Positions 55,078 to 63,903 of a stretch of DNA of 64,000 nucleotides are shown here, one piece after another. The notes beneath the pieces were generated by a model, which saw only the letters and a program-made list of their open reading frames with translations, was not told where the DNA came from and made no database searches. The translations under genes and the position numbers were made by a program. Source of the DNA: CAZWKQ01 sp964634005 (lineage in GTDB: Bacteria; Bacteroidota; Bacteroidia; Bacteroidales; JACABE01). The DNA is taken from NCBI GenBank assembly GCA_964634005.1, contig CAZWKQ010000012.1, positions 18,463-82,462 on the forward strand, read 5' to 3'. Numbering within the stretch: the stretch's first letter is position 1; each line of letters opens with the position of its first letter.

Positions 55078-55413
55078 ATGAAGAAAAATAACATATCTAT
55101 TCTTCCCATTGACGATGATAATAAACGTAAGGTTCAGATTATTATTGAAAATGACGCCAATATCATAACTGAAGATTATTTTTATAATACTTTCAATGAA
55201 ATTTTCGATAATTTTGATTATTTTTATATTAAATTAGTCAATATCGAAACTTTCGATCTGTCTTTTCTTCAATTGCTGATTTCTATAAAAAAAACTATAA
55301 GTAAAACTAATAAATCAGTCGAATTTGAATTGAATTTACCTGATAACATAAAAACAGTTTTAAGTAACTCGGGAGTAGATATTAATAGTTTGTTTGAAAT
55401 AAAAAATAATTAG
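55078..55413 (+). CDS. STAS-domain protein (anti-anti-sigma-like)
   Basis: A 111-aa stand-alone STAS fold. The central stretch YFYIKLVNIETFDLSFLQLL holds the DLS motif where the Ser is phosphorylated in anti-anti-sigma proteins, and an amphipathic helix follows. It opens the chemosensory operon, 10 bp before cheY1. STAS proteins in chemosensory clusters are taken to be adaptors or outputs. No anti-sigma kinase is adjacent, unless the kinase-like protein at 61439-62338 plays that part. The fold assignment is moderately sure, the role is inferred. Confidence 0.72.
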   Translation: MKKNNISILPIDDDNKRKVQIIIENDANIITEDYFYNTFNEIFDNFDYFYIKLVNIETFDLSFLQLLISIKKTISKTNKSVEFELNLPDNIKTVLSNSGVDINSLFEIKNN

Positions 55414-55423
55414 ATTTCCATAT

Positions 55424-55786
55424 ATGAAAACAATTTTATTTGTTGACGACCACGCAAGTATCAGAGAATTAGTCAAAGATGTACTAACGCAAAAAGGATT
55501 TGATGTTTTATTAAGTAATGACGGAGAAGACGCAATAAAACTTTTCGACGGACGCAATATCGATCTTTTAATCACCGACTTACATATGGAAAAAATGAAT
55601 GGTATTGAACTTACAAAAGAAATCAGGAAAAATTCTGACTATAAACATATACCAATAGTAGTATTAACCACAGAATCTCAAGTTGAAAAGAAAATTGAGG
55701 CTAAGAATGCAGGTGCTACAGGCTGGATAGTAAAACCTTTTGATGCCGAAAATTTATTGAAGGTTGTAAACAAATTAATTCGTTAG
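55424..55786 (+). CDS. cheY: CheY-like response regulator
   Basis: A 120-aa single receiver. All signature residues are present: acidic pair VDDH (Asp8/9), phospho-acceptor Asp52 in LLITDLHM, Thr82-83 in VVLTTES, and Lys104 in WIVKPF. It should take phosphate from CheA (56156-58189). Its output target is unknown, as no flagellar motor gene is in sight. It lies 7 bp before a second, degenerate receiver. Confidence 0.93.
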   Translation: MKTILFVDDHASIRELVKDVLTQKGFDVLLSNDGEDAIKLFDGRNIDLLITDLHMEKMNGIELTKEIRKNSDYKHIPIVVLTTESQVEKKIEAKNAGATGWIVKPFDAENLLKVVNKLIR

Positions 55787-55793
55787 AAGAATA

Positions 55794-56156
55794 ATGAAAA
55801 CGATACTAATTGTCAATGACTCTGATATTATCAATAAAATAATATCAAGATCGCTGGAGAAAGAAGGTTTTAAAACAGTAGTAGCCATAAACGGGAAAGA
55901 AGCACTTGAATTGTTAGATAAATTTGAATTTCATATAGTTATAACCGATGTAAATATGCCTGAAATGGATGGAATTGAGCTTACCAAAAAAATCAGAGAA
56001 CATAAAAACTATAAATTTATACCGGTAATATTCTTATCGGGTTCGGAAGAACCCGAAATGCTCAAAAGAGCAAAAGAAGCAGGTTCTTCGGCATGGCTTA
56101 CACTGCCATTCAATGTTAAAACAGTAGTTGCAACCATTAATAAATTTTTGAGATAA
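55794..56156 (+). CDS. Divergent CheY-like receiver lacking conserved Lys
   Basis: A 120-aa receiver close to cheY1 (TDVNMPEMDGIELTKKIREH), but altered at key sites. The acidic pair reads Asn8-Asp9 (VNDSD), and the conserved Lys of the KPF motif is Leu104 (WLTLPF). Asp52 and Ser82 remain. Such a receiver might bind or accept phosphate yet not switch normally, so a phosphate sink or scaffold is possible. Its stop overlaps the cheA start by one base (TAATG). Confidence 0.88.
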   Translation: MKTILIVNDSDIINKIISRSLEKEGFKTVVAINGKEALELLDKFEFHIVITDVNMPEMDGIELTKKIREHKNYKFIPVIFLSGSEEPEMLKRAKEAGSSAWLTLPFNVKTVVATINKFLR

Positions 56157-58189
56157 TGGAAAACTACACCGAGAAGTTCAAAGAGGAAGCCATAGATTTT
56201 ATCAACGAGCTTGAAGAAGCTCTTTTAGTTCTTGAGTTTAATCCCGAAAACAAAGAACAAATTGCTTTAATTTTCAGGGTTATGCACTCTTTGAAAGGTG
56301 CCGGTGCTATGTTTGGTTACGATAAAATAAGCGACTTTACTCATAATCTCGAAACATTATACGATTTTATTAAAACAGATAGACTTCCTATAACAAAAAA
56401 TATATTCGATTTAACACTTCAATCAGTTGATATTCTTCACGCACTTCTTGAAAATCAAGAGCTTGATAACCCTGTATTAATCAACCTTTACAACAAAATC
56501 ACAAAAGAAATTGAAGAAATTATTGCATCAGTTGACAATAATTGGAATAATAGAACTAAGATCCAACAAATTAATTTCAATAAAACAGAATTAGAACATT
56601 ATTCTACATACTTCATTACTTTTATACCCGATAAAAACATCCTGAAAAATGGCACTAACCCCCTTTATCTCATTGATGAGCTATCGAGCATGGGTAAAAC
56701 TGCCATTTTTATTCATTATGAAAATATTCCCGACTTGAAAATGTACGAACCATCTTCATGTTATGTATGGTGGGAATTACTTTTAGCTACAAATCAAAGC
56801 GCCGAAGATGTCAGAAATGTTTTCATTTTTGTTGAAGATGATTGCCGACTCGAAATAAATGTCATCTCAGACACAAATCTATTGGATGATTCAGAATTTG
56901 TCAGTTCATTTAAAAATCAAAAAAAAGAAGTAAAAATTACTGATATTGAACAAATTAAAACATATATTGAAAACTATCACAACGAAAAAGAAGAAAAAAA
57001 CAAAAAGCTTAATCAAAAATTAATAAAAGATACCGGAATAAACAGCATAAGAGTTTCTACACATAAATTGGATGAAATGCTGAAAATTGTTTCCGAATTG
57101 ATAACAGTACAGTCAAAACTGACTACTTTCTCGGATAACCTTAAAAACTCAGAACTTTCTGCAATTTCTGAAAGTGTAACAAAAATTACAAAACAACTAA
57201 GAGATAATGCTTATAAAATATCACTTATACCGGTAAATACCCTAACCATTCGTTTCCAACGACTTGTTAGGGACTTATCCGTCGAACTCGGCAAAGAAGC
57301 TGTTTTTGAATCAATCGGAGGTGAAACAGAACTGGATAAAAAAATTGTCGAACTAATCACCGACCCCATACTACATATTATCCGCAATTCACTCGATCAT
57401 GGAATTGAAAGTAAAGAAGAACGAATAAAAAAAGGTAAATCACCACGCGGAAAAATAAGACTGAAAGCTTATTACAACGGAGCAAACGTAATTATTCAAA
57501 TAAAAGATGATGGCAAAGGTATTGATACCGAATTTATAAGAAAGAAAGCAATAGAAAAAGGTTTTGTAAAACCTGAAGTTATTTTAGGGAAAAGAGATAT
57601 TTTAAATTTTCTTTTTTTACCGGGCTTTTCAACCGCTGATAAAGTAACCGAAGTATCAGGAAGAGGTGTTGGTATGGATGTGGTTAGGAAAAATATTAAT
57701 GAAATAAGAGGTGAAATTGAAATTGATTCTGTAGTTGATAAAGGAACTACCATAACATTAAAACTACCTTTAACACTTTCTATAGTCGATGGATTATTAG
57801 TATTAGTCGATAAAACAACTTTTCTTGTACCACTTACTGCAATACATAAAATTTATGCCATCAAACATCAATTAATTGAAAATAATTATTACCAACTTCT
57901 TGTTCTTGACGGAAATCAGATTCCTTATATTTATCTCAGAAACAATTTTGGAATGGATAGTACTGAAAAAAACGATACTGAATTTGTTCTTGTAATTCAA
58001 TACGAAAATCGAAAAGTAGGTCTAATCGTTGATAAAGTTTTAGGTGAATTTCAGGCGGTTGTAAAACCTTTGGGTAAGCTGTTCAATTTTCAGGAAAGCA
58101 TATCAGGAGCAACTATTTTAGGCGATGGAAATCTCGCTTTGGTAATTGATACCAATAAAACAATACAGAAATTTTCAAGTGTTATTTAA
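56156..58189 (+). CDS. cheA: Chemotaxis histidine kinase CheA
   Basis: A 677-aa kinase. The P1 domain has FRVMHSLKGAGAMFG with phospho-His44. A P2-like CheY/CheB-docking part (FITFIPDKNILKNG...YLIDELSSMG) spans ~155-270, and the P3 dimer helix starts near IRVSTHKLDEMLKIVSEL. P4 has IIRNSLDHGIE and GRGVGMDVVRKNI, and P5 is the CheW-like tail (~545-677). All domains expected of a working CheA are visible. It is co-translated with cheY2 and precedes cheW by 12 bp. Confidence 0.96.
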   Translation: MENYTEKFKEEAIDFINELEEALLVLEFNPENKEQIALIFRVMHSLKGAGAMFGYDKISDFTHNLETLYDFIKTDRLPITKNIFDLTLQSVDILHALLENQELDNPVLINLYNKITKEIEEIIASVDNNWNNRTKIQQINFNKTELEHYSTYFITFIPDKNILKNGTNPLYLIDELSSMGKTAIFIHYENIPDLKMYEPSSCYVWWELLLATNQSAEDVRNVFIFVEDDCRLEINVISDTNLLDDSEFVSSFKNQKKEVKITDIEQIKTYIENYHNEKEEKNKKLNQKLIKDTGINSIRVSTHKLDEMLKIVSELITVQSKLTTFSDNLKNSELSAISESVTKITKQLRDNAYKISLIPVNTLTIRFQRLVRDLSVELGKEAVFESIGGETELDKKIVELITDPILHIIRNSLDHGIESKEERIKKGKSPRGKIRLKAYYNGANVIIQIKDDGKGIDTEFIRKKAIEKGFVKPEVILGKRDILNFLFLPGFSTADKVTEVSGRGVGMDVVRKNINEIRGEIEIDSVVDKGTTITLKLPLTLSIVDGLLVLVDKTTFLVPLTAIHKIYAIKHQLIENNYYQLLVLDGNQIPYIYLRNNFGMDSTEKNDTEFVLVIQYENRKVGLIVDKVLGEFQAVVKPLGKLFNFQESISGATILGDGNLALVIDTNKTIQKFSSVI

Positions 58190-58201
58190 ATAAAAAACGA
58201 A

Positions 58202-58699
58202 ATGAGCGAAGAAAATTTGATAAACGGAAGTTATTTATCATTCAGAATAGGGAGCACTTTCTTTTGTGTTAATATCGAAAAAGTACTGAACGTAATTGAG
58301 TTAATGAATATAACAAAAGTCCCACATTCACCCGAATATATGTTGGGAGTTTTAAATCTTAGAGGTGAAGTACTACCGGTAGTTGATTCAAGAATAAAAT
58401 TCGGCTTTCCGGTTACCGAAAACACAATGAAAACTTGTATAATTGTTCTTGATATATTATTGCAAAACGAAAAAATTCATATCGGAATGCTTGTAGATGA
58501 AGTTTTTGAAGTATTTGAGAAAAATGACGAAGAAATTTTACCTCCCCCTGCCTTAGGAAATAAATTCAAATCCGAATTTATAAAAGGAGTTTTCAAATCG
58601 AATGAGCAATTTGTTATGTTTATTGATATCGACAAAGTATTCTCTTCGGATGAATTAGTTACAGTAAATGATTTAGGAAAAGATGTTATGAATAATTAA
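58202..58699 (+). CDS. cheW: Chemotaxis coupling protein CheW
   Basis: A 165-aa SH3-like coupling protein. The pattern FRIGSTFFCVNIEKVLNVIE, HSPEYMLGVLNLRGEVLPVVDSR and VDEVFEV is typical. It links CheA to the receptor encoded directly downstream (58710). The acidic linker FEKNDEEILPPP and the C-terminus are ordinary. Confidence 0.94.
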   Translation: MSEENLINGSYLSFRIGSTFFCVNIEKVLNVIELMNITKVPHSPEYMLGVLNLRGEVLPVVDSRIKFGFPVTENTMKTCIIVLDILLQNEKIHIGMLVDEVFEVFEKNDEEILPPPALGNKFKSEFIKGVFKSNEQFVMFIDIDKVFSSDELVTVNDLGKDVMNN

Positions 58700-58709
58700 A
58701 ATTATCCTT

Positions 58710-60566
58710 ATGAAATTCAACGATATTCGCATTTCAACAAAATTGGTAATCGGTTTTTCAACAATAATGTTGACAGCAGGGCTGTTCTCATTTTATTGCT
58801 GGACGCAAATTAAAAATCTTCATAAATTATCAAAAGCTAATGACAATTTGATGGAATTAATAATTTCATTAAACGACATTAAAATTAATATTTCAAACAA
58901 TAACTTTCTTACTGAAACCGATATAAAAACAATAAATGTATCATATGATAAATGTGAGAATTTTTTAAATGAATTAAATAAAATAATTGATAATGAGAAC
59001 TTTGTGAAAAATGTAGAAGAAAATTTTAAACAAAGTCGGCAAATTTTTAATTCATATATTACATATTTATATAATTATCAGCACAATAGCGAATTACATC
59101 TTACCAAAGAAAAGCAATTAATTGATTTATTGAACGATAAAACAAACATAAATAAAGAAACCTCCCTTTTATTACAACTAATAAATGAAAAAAATAAATA
59201 TTTCGACATTAATGACCCGAAATTTGATAAGTTTTTAACAATAAATTATAATGAAATTATTGAGAACAAGTCAATAAAGCCCGAAATTAAAAATTATATA
59301 CAAAACTATTTTAGTACATTCAATTCTTTGAAAAGCAGTTGGGATAGCTTCAATAAAATCAAAAAAGAACAAATGGATGTATTAAATCAACTCCCCATTC
59401 AAATCAGAGAATTTGAAAATAAAACAAACGATGAAATAAATAATACATTTATAGAAACATCATCGGTAATTGTTGTATTTGTTCTAATTGCATTAATATT
59501 TTCGATAATATTGATTGAGATTATAAAAAGGAATATTTCAAGCGGTATAAAAAAGGTTAAAGAGATAGTTCAAAATGTAACATCGGGAAATCTCTCTATC
59601 GAAATTTCGGATAAATATATTAATAGAAAAGATGAAATGGGGGTATTGATAAATTTAATTTCCGAAATGACAAAAAAACTCGATGAAATAGTAACCTCAG
59701 TAATTTCGGGTGCCGAACAAATATTAAGTGCGAGCCGTGAATTGAGTAACACATCGCAGCAGGTTTCACACGGAGCCTCTACACAAGCTTCATCGGCTGA
59801 AGAAATTTCATCATCAATAGAAGAAATGTCATCAAATATACTTCAAAATACTGACAATGCCAACAATACCGAAAAAATAGCATCAAAAGTATCGGAGGAA
59901 ATTGACAGTATAAGCAAAAAAATATTCTCGACAGTTGAAGCTATGAGAGAAATCTTTAATAAAGTATCAGTGATTGGTGATATAGCTTTTCAAACAAACA
60001 TTCTAGCTCTTAATGCTGCAGTAGAGGCTGCAAGAGCCGGCGAACACGGAAAAGGCTTTGCGGTTGTCGCATCTGAAGTTAGAAAACTTGCCGAACATAG
60101 CCAACAGGCTGCTAATGAAATAAACTATTTATCAAGTCAAAGCCTTCAATTAGCAGAAAACTCGAGCGATTTATTGGCAAAGTTAGTGGATGAAGTTCAA
60201 AAAACAGCTTTACTAGTTAAAGATATTGCCTCAAGCAGTATAGAACAAACATCAGGAACCGAACAAATTAGCTCGGCAATACAACAGTTAAACAGAATTA
60301 TCCAGCAAAATGCAGCTGCTTCCGAGGAATTAGCAACAAGCTCCGAAGAACTTGAAGCTCAATCGAATCAATTAAAAGAAATTGTAAGCTTTTTCAAGGT
60401 TAAATCGATAAATTTATCTCATAATAGTGAAAAAGAAATAAAAAAAGAAGCTCAAATATCCGAAAAAAAGATAATTACACCGATAAAGAAAAAAGAAAAT
60501 ACAAAAGGGGTTATTATTGACTTGGGAAAACCCGATAAACTCGATGATGAATACGAAAGATTTTAA
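58710..60566 (+). CDS. Methyl-accepting chemotaxis protein with docking pentapeptide
   Basis: A 618-aa transmembrane receptor. TM1 is at ~12-32, a helical periplasmic sensor of ~215 residues follows, TM2 is at ~248-270, then HAMP (~272-330) and the signalling coiled coil with tip AFQTNILALNAAVEAARAGE. A disordered, Lys-rich tail ends in EYERF (residues 614-618). This fits the CheR/CheB docking pattern x-[HFYW]-x-x-[HFYW], as NWETF does in E. coli. It is the only receptor gene in the window. The sensed ligand is unknown. Confidence 0.93.
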   Translation: MKFNDIRISTKLVIGFSTIMLTAGLFSFYCWTQIKNLHKLSKANDNLMELIISLNDIKINISNNNFLTETDIKTINVSYDKCENFLNELNKIIDNENFVKNVEENFKQSRQIFNSYITYLYNYQHNSELHLTKEKQLIDLLNDKTNINKETSLLLQLINEKNKYFDINDPKFDKFLTINYNEIIENKSIKPEIKNYIQNYFSTFNSLKSSWDSFNKIKKEQMDVLNQLPIQIREFENKTNDEINNTFIETSSVIVVFVLIALIFSIILIEIIKRNISSGIKKVKEIVQNVTSGNLSIEISDKYINRKDEMGVLINLISEMTKKLDEIVTSVISGAEQILSASRELSNTSQQVSHGASTQASSAEEISSSIEEMSSNILQNTDNANNTEKIASKVSEEIDSISKKIFSTVEAMREIFNKVSVIGDIAFQTNILALNAAVEAARAGEHGKGFAVVASEVRKLAEHSQQAANEINYLSSQSLQLAENSSDLLAKLVDEVQKTALLVKDIASSSIEQTSGTEQISSAIQQLNRIIQQNAAASEELATSSEELEAQSNQLKEIVSFFKVKSINLSHNSEKEIKKEAQISEKKIITPIKKKENTKGVIIDLGKPDKLDDEYERF

Positions 60567-60618
60567 AATTGATTTGATGGATAAAAGCAATTTTAAATAT
60601 AATATTTTTGAAAGAAAA

Positions 60619-61434
60619 ATGACAGATACTGATTTCGATATAATCAGTAAAATTGTTACAAATGAACTCGGGATTAAAATGCCGCCCCAAAAAAAGACGC
60701 TTTTGGAAGCCAGACTTTTTAAACGGTTAAAAGAATTAAATTTAGATTCTTATGAAAAATATATCAAACATCTTACAAAAAACAACAATGATAATGAAGA
60801 GATTACTACATTAATAGATTTAATAACTACAAATAAAACAGATTTTTTCAGAGAACCCAAACACTTTGATATTCTTGTAAATGAAAGTTTAAATTATTTT
60901 TATAATGAAATAAAAAAAAACAGTATAAATATTTGGAGTGCCGGTTGTTCGAGCGGTGAAGAAGTATATACTATTGCAATGGTTATCGAAGATAAAATAA
61001 AAATTTATCCTTCGATGGATTATAAAATACTTGGCACAGATATTTCGCAACGAATGATTAATTCTGCTGTATCTGCCGTTTACAATGAATCGAAAATTGC
61101 AGATATTCCGTTTTCGTACAAAAAAAAGTTTTTAATGAAACATAAAAACAATGAGATAAAAAATTATAGAATAGTCCCTGAATTGCGAGCTAAAACTTCT
61201 TTTTTGAAACACAACTTAATGAATGAAAATTACAATGAATTAGGTGTTTTCGACATAATTTTTTGTAGAAATGTGCTAATATATTTTGAAAGTGATGTTC
61301 AACTTGAAATCTTGGAAAAACTGTCATATAACTTAAAAAGCGGAGGCTACCTATTCCTTGGACATTCCGAAACAATAACAAAAATGAACAATATTTATAA
61401 ACACGTACATCCTGCAGTGTACAGAAAAATTTAA
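60619..61434 (+). CDS. cheR: Chemotaxis protein methyltransferase CheR
   Basis: A 271-aa SAM-dependent enzyme that methylates receptor glutamates. Features are an N-terminal helical domain (FDIISKIVTNELGIKMPP, LLEARLFKRL), the SAM motif WSAGCSSGEEVYTIAM and CRNVLIYF near the end. The ATG at 60619 matches the family N-terminus. An ATG at 60544 or a TTG at 60517 would overlap the receptor gene. It sits beside a receptor with a docking pentapeptide, consistent with tethered methylation. Confidence 0.92.
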   Translation: MTDTDFDIISKIVTNELGIKMPPQKKTLLEARLFKRLKELNLDSYEKYIKHLTKNNNDNEEITTLIDLITTNKTDFFREPKHFDILVNESLNYFYNEIKKNSINIWSAGCSSGEEVYTIAMVIEDKIKIYPSMDYKILGTDISQRMINSAVSAVYNESKIADIPFSYKKKFLMKHKNNEIKNYRIVPELRAKTSFLKHNLMNENYNELGVFDIIFCRNVLIYFESDVQLEILEKLSYNLKSGGYLFLGHSETITKMNNIYKHVHPAVYRKI

Positions 61435-61438
61435 AGAT

Positions 61439-62338
61439 ATGAATATGACTGATGAAGAATTATTAAAGGAAATAAAAGAAAGGCTCGAGAATTATAAAAA
61501 AACATTAAATGACCTTGAACTACTGAACGGTGAATTGATGAACGTCAATAAAAAACTGGAAGAATCGGAGAAGCTGAAAAGTCACTTTATTTCAAATATT
61601 CGTAATGAAATAATAAATCCCTTTTCTTCGATTATTGGTTTATCAAAACAATTGATAAATACAGAAGTTATTGATAAAGAAAAAGTAGTTCATTTTGCAG
61701 GCATGATATATAATGAAGCCTTTGAACTTGATTTTCAATTAAAAAACATTTTTGCTGCAGCCTCCATAGAAGCCGGAGATTTGGAACAGCAAATTGTCGA
61801 AATAGATGTTCCCTCTTTCTTTAACAACGCTGTAAAATATATTGAACAGAGGGCAATTTCAAAGAATCTGGTTATTAAACTCGATTATGAGAACACATCA
61901 AACTCCACTGTCTTTAAAACCGACGCTGATAAACTGAATATTATTATTATAAATTTGCTTGCAAATGCAATAGAATTCAGTAAAGAAGAATCATCCGAAA
62001 TTGTTGTAAAAGTAAAGCAAAACAACGAAAGTATATTGTTCTCGGTAAAAGATTACGGAACAGGCATTCCAAAAGATAAACTCGACATCATTTTCGACAG
62101 ATTTAAAAGGTTAAATATGAGTATTCATACATCAAATAAAGGCTATGGCTTAGGATTGTCGATAACCAAGGAATATGTTGAAATATTGGGAGGTGAAATA
62201 AATGTAGAAAGCGAAGTTGGTAAAGGAAGCACTTTTAACTTATTTATACCTGAATCAAATATAGAAAAACCACGATTAGGCTTTGTTTCCGATAATGCTG
62301 AGTTTTTTGACAATGAAAGCGATTCAATGATTTTTTGA
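61439..62338 (+). CDS. Histidine-kinase-like protein with degenerate H-box
   Basis: A 299-aa soluble protein. An N-terminal coiled coil (~1-48) leads into a kinase-like module. The phospho-His position is Asn56 (SNIRNEIINPFSS instead of the usual N-x-S-H-E-L-x-x-P). The ATPase half is intact: N-box NLLANAIEFS, DYGTGIP and GYGLGLSITKEY. It could act as an ATP-binding regulator or phosphatase rather than a kinase, perhaps toward the degenerate receiver or the STAS protein of the same operon. It lies 4 bp after cheR. Confidence 0.9.
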   Translation: MNMTDEELLKEIKERLENYKKTLNDLELLNGELMNVNKKLEESEKLKSHFISNIRNEIINPFSSIIGLSKQLINTEVIDKEKVVHFAGMIYNEAFELDFQLKNIFAAASIEAGDLEQQIVEIDVPSFFNNAVKYIEQRAISKNLVIKLDYENTSNSTVFKTDADKLNIIIINLLANAIEFSKEESSEIVVKVKQNNESILFSVKDYGTGIPKDKLDIIFDRFKRLNMSIHTSNKGYGLGLSITKEYVEILGGEINVESEVGKGSTFNLFIPESNIEKPRLGFVSDNAEFFDNESDSMIF

Positions 62339-62349
62339 TTTTCAATAAA

Positions 62350-62829
62350 ATGGATTTATCTGAAAAAATAGAAACATATTACTTATTTCCATCATCGATA
62401 TATACAAGTGTAACTCCTTGTCAGGTAACGACTGTATTGGGTTCATGTGTATCAATTTGTTTATATGATGTAAGCAGAAAAATCGGCGGTATTAATCATT
62501 ATATGCTGCCACTATGGAATGGCAGCGGCTTAGCCTCACCAAAATACGGCAATATTGCTATTGAAAGGCTGATAGATAAAATGCTTCAAATAGGATGCGA
62601 TAAAGATAATTTGATAGCTAAAATATTCGGTGGTGCAAATGTTTTAGAAACAACAACTTCCATTTTCAATGTTGGCGAGAGGAATTATTTACTTGCCTTA
62701 GAAATGATTGAGAAAGAAAACATTAGAATTGCTGCTAAAAGTATAGGTGGGGATAAAGGAAGAAAATTGATTTTTAACACTTATACAGGAGAAGTAATGC
62801 TTAAATTTTTAAATAAAATCACCTCATAG
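62350..62829 (+). CDS. cheD: Chemoreceptor glutamine deamidase CheD
   Basis: A 159-aa deamidase converting receptor Gln to Glu. Catalytic Cys33 (LGSCVSICLYD) and His50 (GGINHYML) are 17 residues apart, as in T. maritima CheD. The ATG at 62350 is preferred over a TTG at 62335 that overlaps the stop of the kinase-like gene. It lies 9 bp before cheB. Confidence 0.93.
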   Translation: MDLSEKIETYYLFPSSIYTSVTPCQVTTVLGSCVSICLYDVSRKIGGINHYMLPLWNGSGLASPKYGNIAIERLIDKMLQIGCDKDNLIAKIFGGANVLETTTSIFNVGERNYLLALEMIEKENIRIAAKSIGGDKGRKLIFNTYTGEVMLKFLNKITS

Positions 62830-62838
62830 ACAGATAAT

Positions 62839-63903
62839 ATGGAAAAGATAAAAGTATTAATTGTAGATGATTCATTATTGGTTCGTCAAGCACTAACGGG
62901 ATTATTATCCAGTGATAAAGATATTGAAGTTATTGGTACGGCAAATGACCCGTACGAAGCTGCGGATTTTATCAGAGAAACACTTCCCGACGTTATTACT
63001 CTTGATATAGAGATGCCTAAAATGGACGGACTAACATTTTTAAAAAAAATTATGTCTCAACATCCCATTCCTGTGGTAATAATATCAAGAATAGCCGAAA
63101 GAGGTTCTCAAAAAGCAATTCAGGCAATGGAATACGGAGCAGTTGATGTAATACTAAAACCACAAATAAATACGACTCAAAGTCTGGAAGATGTTAAAAT
63201 TATGCTATGTGATACCGTAAAAGCTGCTTCAAAAGTTAAATTAAAAAGGATATCGCCTCAAAAAAAAGCAAATGTAACCCCAAAATTAGACGCAGATGCC
63301 GTTATATCTAAAAAAAACTATATTTCATCTGTAATAACAAGCAATAAAATAATAGCATTAGGAGCTTCTACAGGGGGGACAGATGCTATTGCTAACATTC
63401 TTCAAAATTTAAATAAGGATTGCCATGGCATAGTTATAGTTCAACACATGCCTGAATTTTTCACCAAAGCTTTTGCTGATAGATTAAACGATTTATACGA
63501 GCCATATGTTAAAGAAGCCGAAGATGGCGATATTATAAAAAAAGGCTGTGTATTTATTGCTCCCGGAAACAAACATATGTTAGTAAAAAACAACGGATTG
63601 AATTACTATATTGAAATTAAAGACGGTCCATTAGTAAACAGACATAGACCAAGTGTGGACGTACTATTTCGTTCGGTAGCCCAATGTGCCGGTAAAAATG
63701 CACTAGGAATATTACTTACCGGAATGGGTGACGACGGTGCAAAAGGATTGCTTGAAATGAGAGAATCCGGAGCATTCACCATTGCTCAAGATGCTAATAC
63801 ATCGGTAGTTTTCGGTATGCCAAAAGAAGCTATTGCTATTGGAGGAGCCGAAGCAGTTTTGCCAATTGATTTAATCAGCAATTACATTTTAAATTTTAAG
63901 TAA
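62839..63903 (+). CDS. cheB: Chemotaxis methylesterase / response regulator CheB
   Basis: A 354-aa receiver-esterase that demethylates receptors. The receiver has Asp56 in VITLDIEMP, a linker spans ~130-165, and the esterase has Ser177 (GASTGGT), His203 (QHMP) and Asp299 (GMGDDGAKG) as the catalytic triad. It is phosphorylated by CheA. It is the last recognised gene; no terminator or further gene start is evident in the remaining 97 bases. Confidence 0.95.
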   Translation: MEKIKVLIVDDSLLVRQALTGLLSSDKDIEVIGTANDPYEAADFIRETLPDVITLDIEMPKMDGLTFLKKIMSQHPIPVVIISRIAERGSQKAIQAMEYGAVDVILKPQINTTQSLEDVKIMLCDTVKAASKVKLKRISPQKKANVTPKLDADAVISKKNYISSVITSNKIIALGASTGGTDAIANILQNLNKDCHGIVIVQHMPEFFTKAFADRLNDLYEPYVKEAEDGDIIKKGCVFIAPGNKHMLVKNNGLNYYIEIKDGPLVNRHRPSVDVLFRSVAQCAGKNALGILLTGMGDDGAKGLLEMRESGAFTIAQDANTSVVFGMPKEAIAIGGAEAVLPIDLISNYILNFK

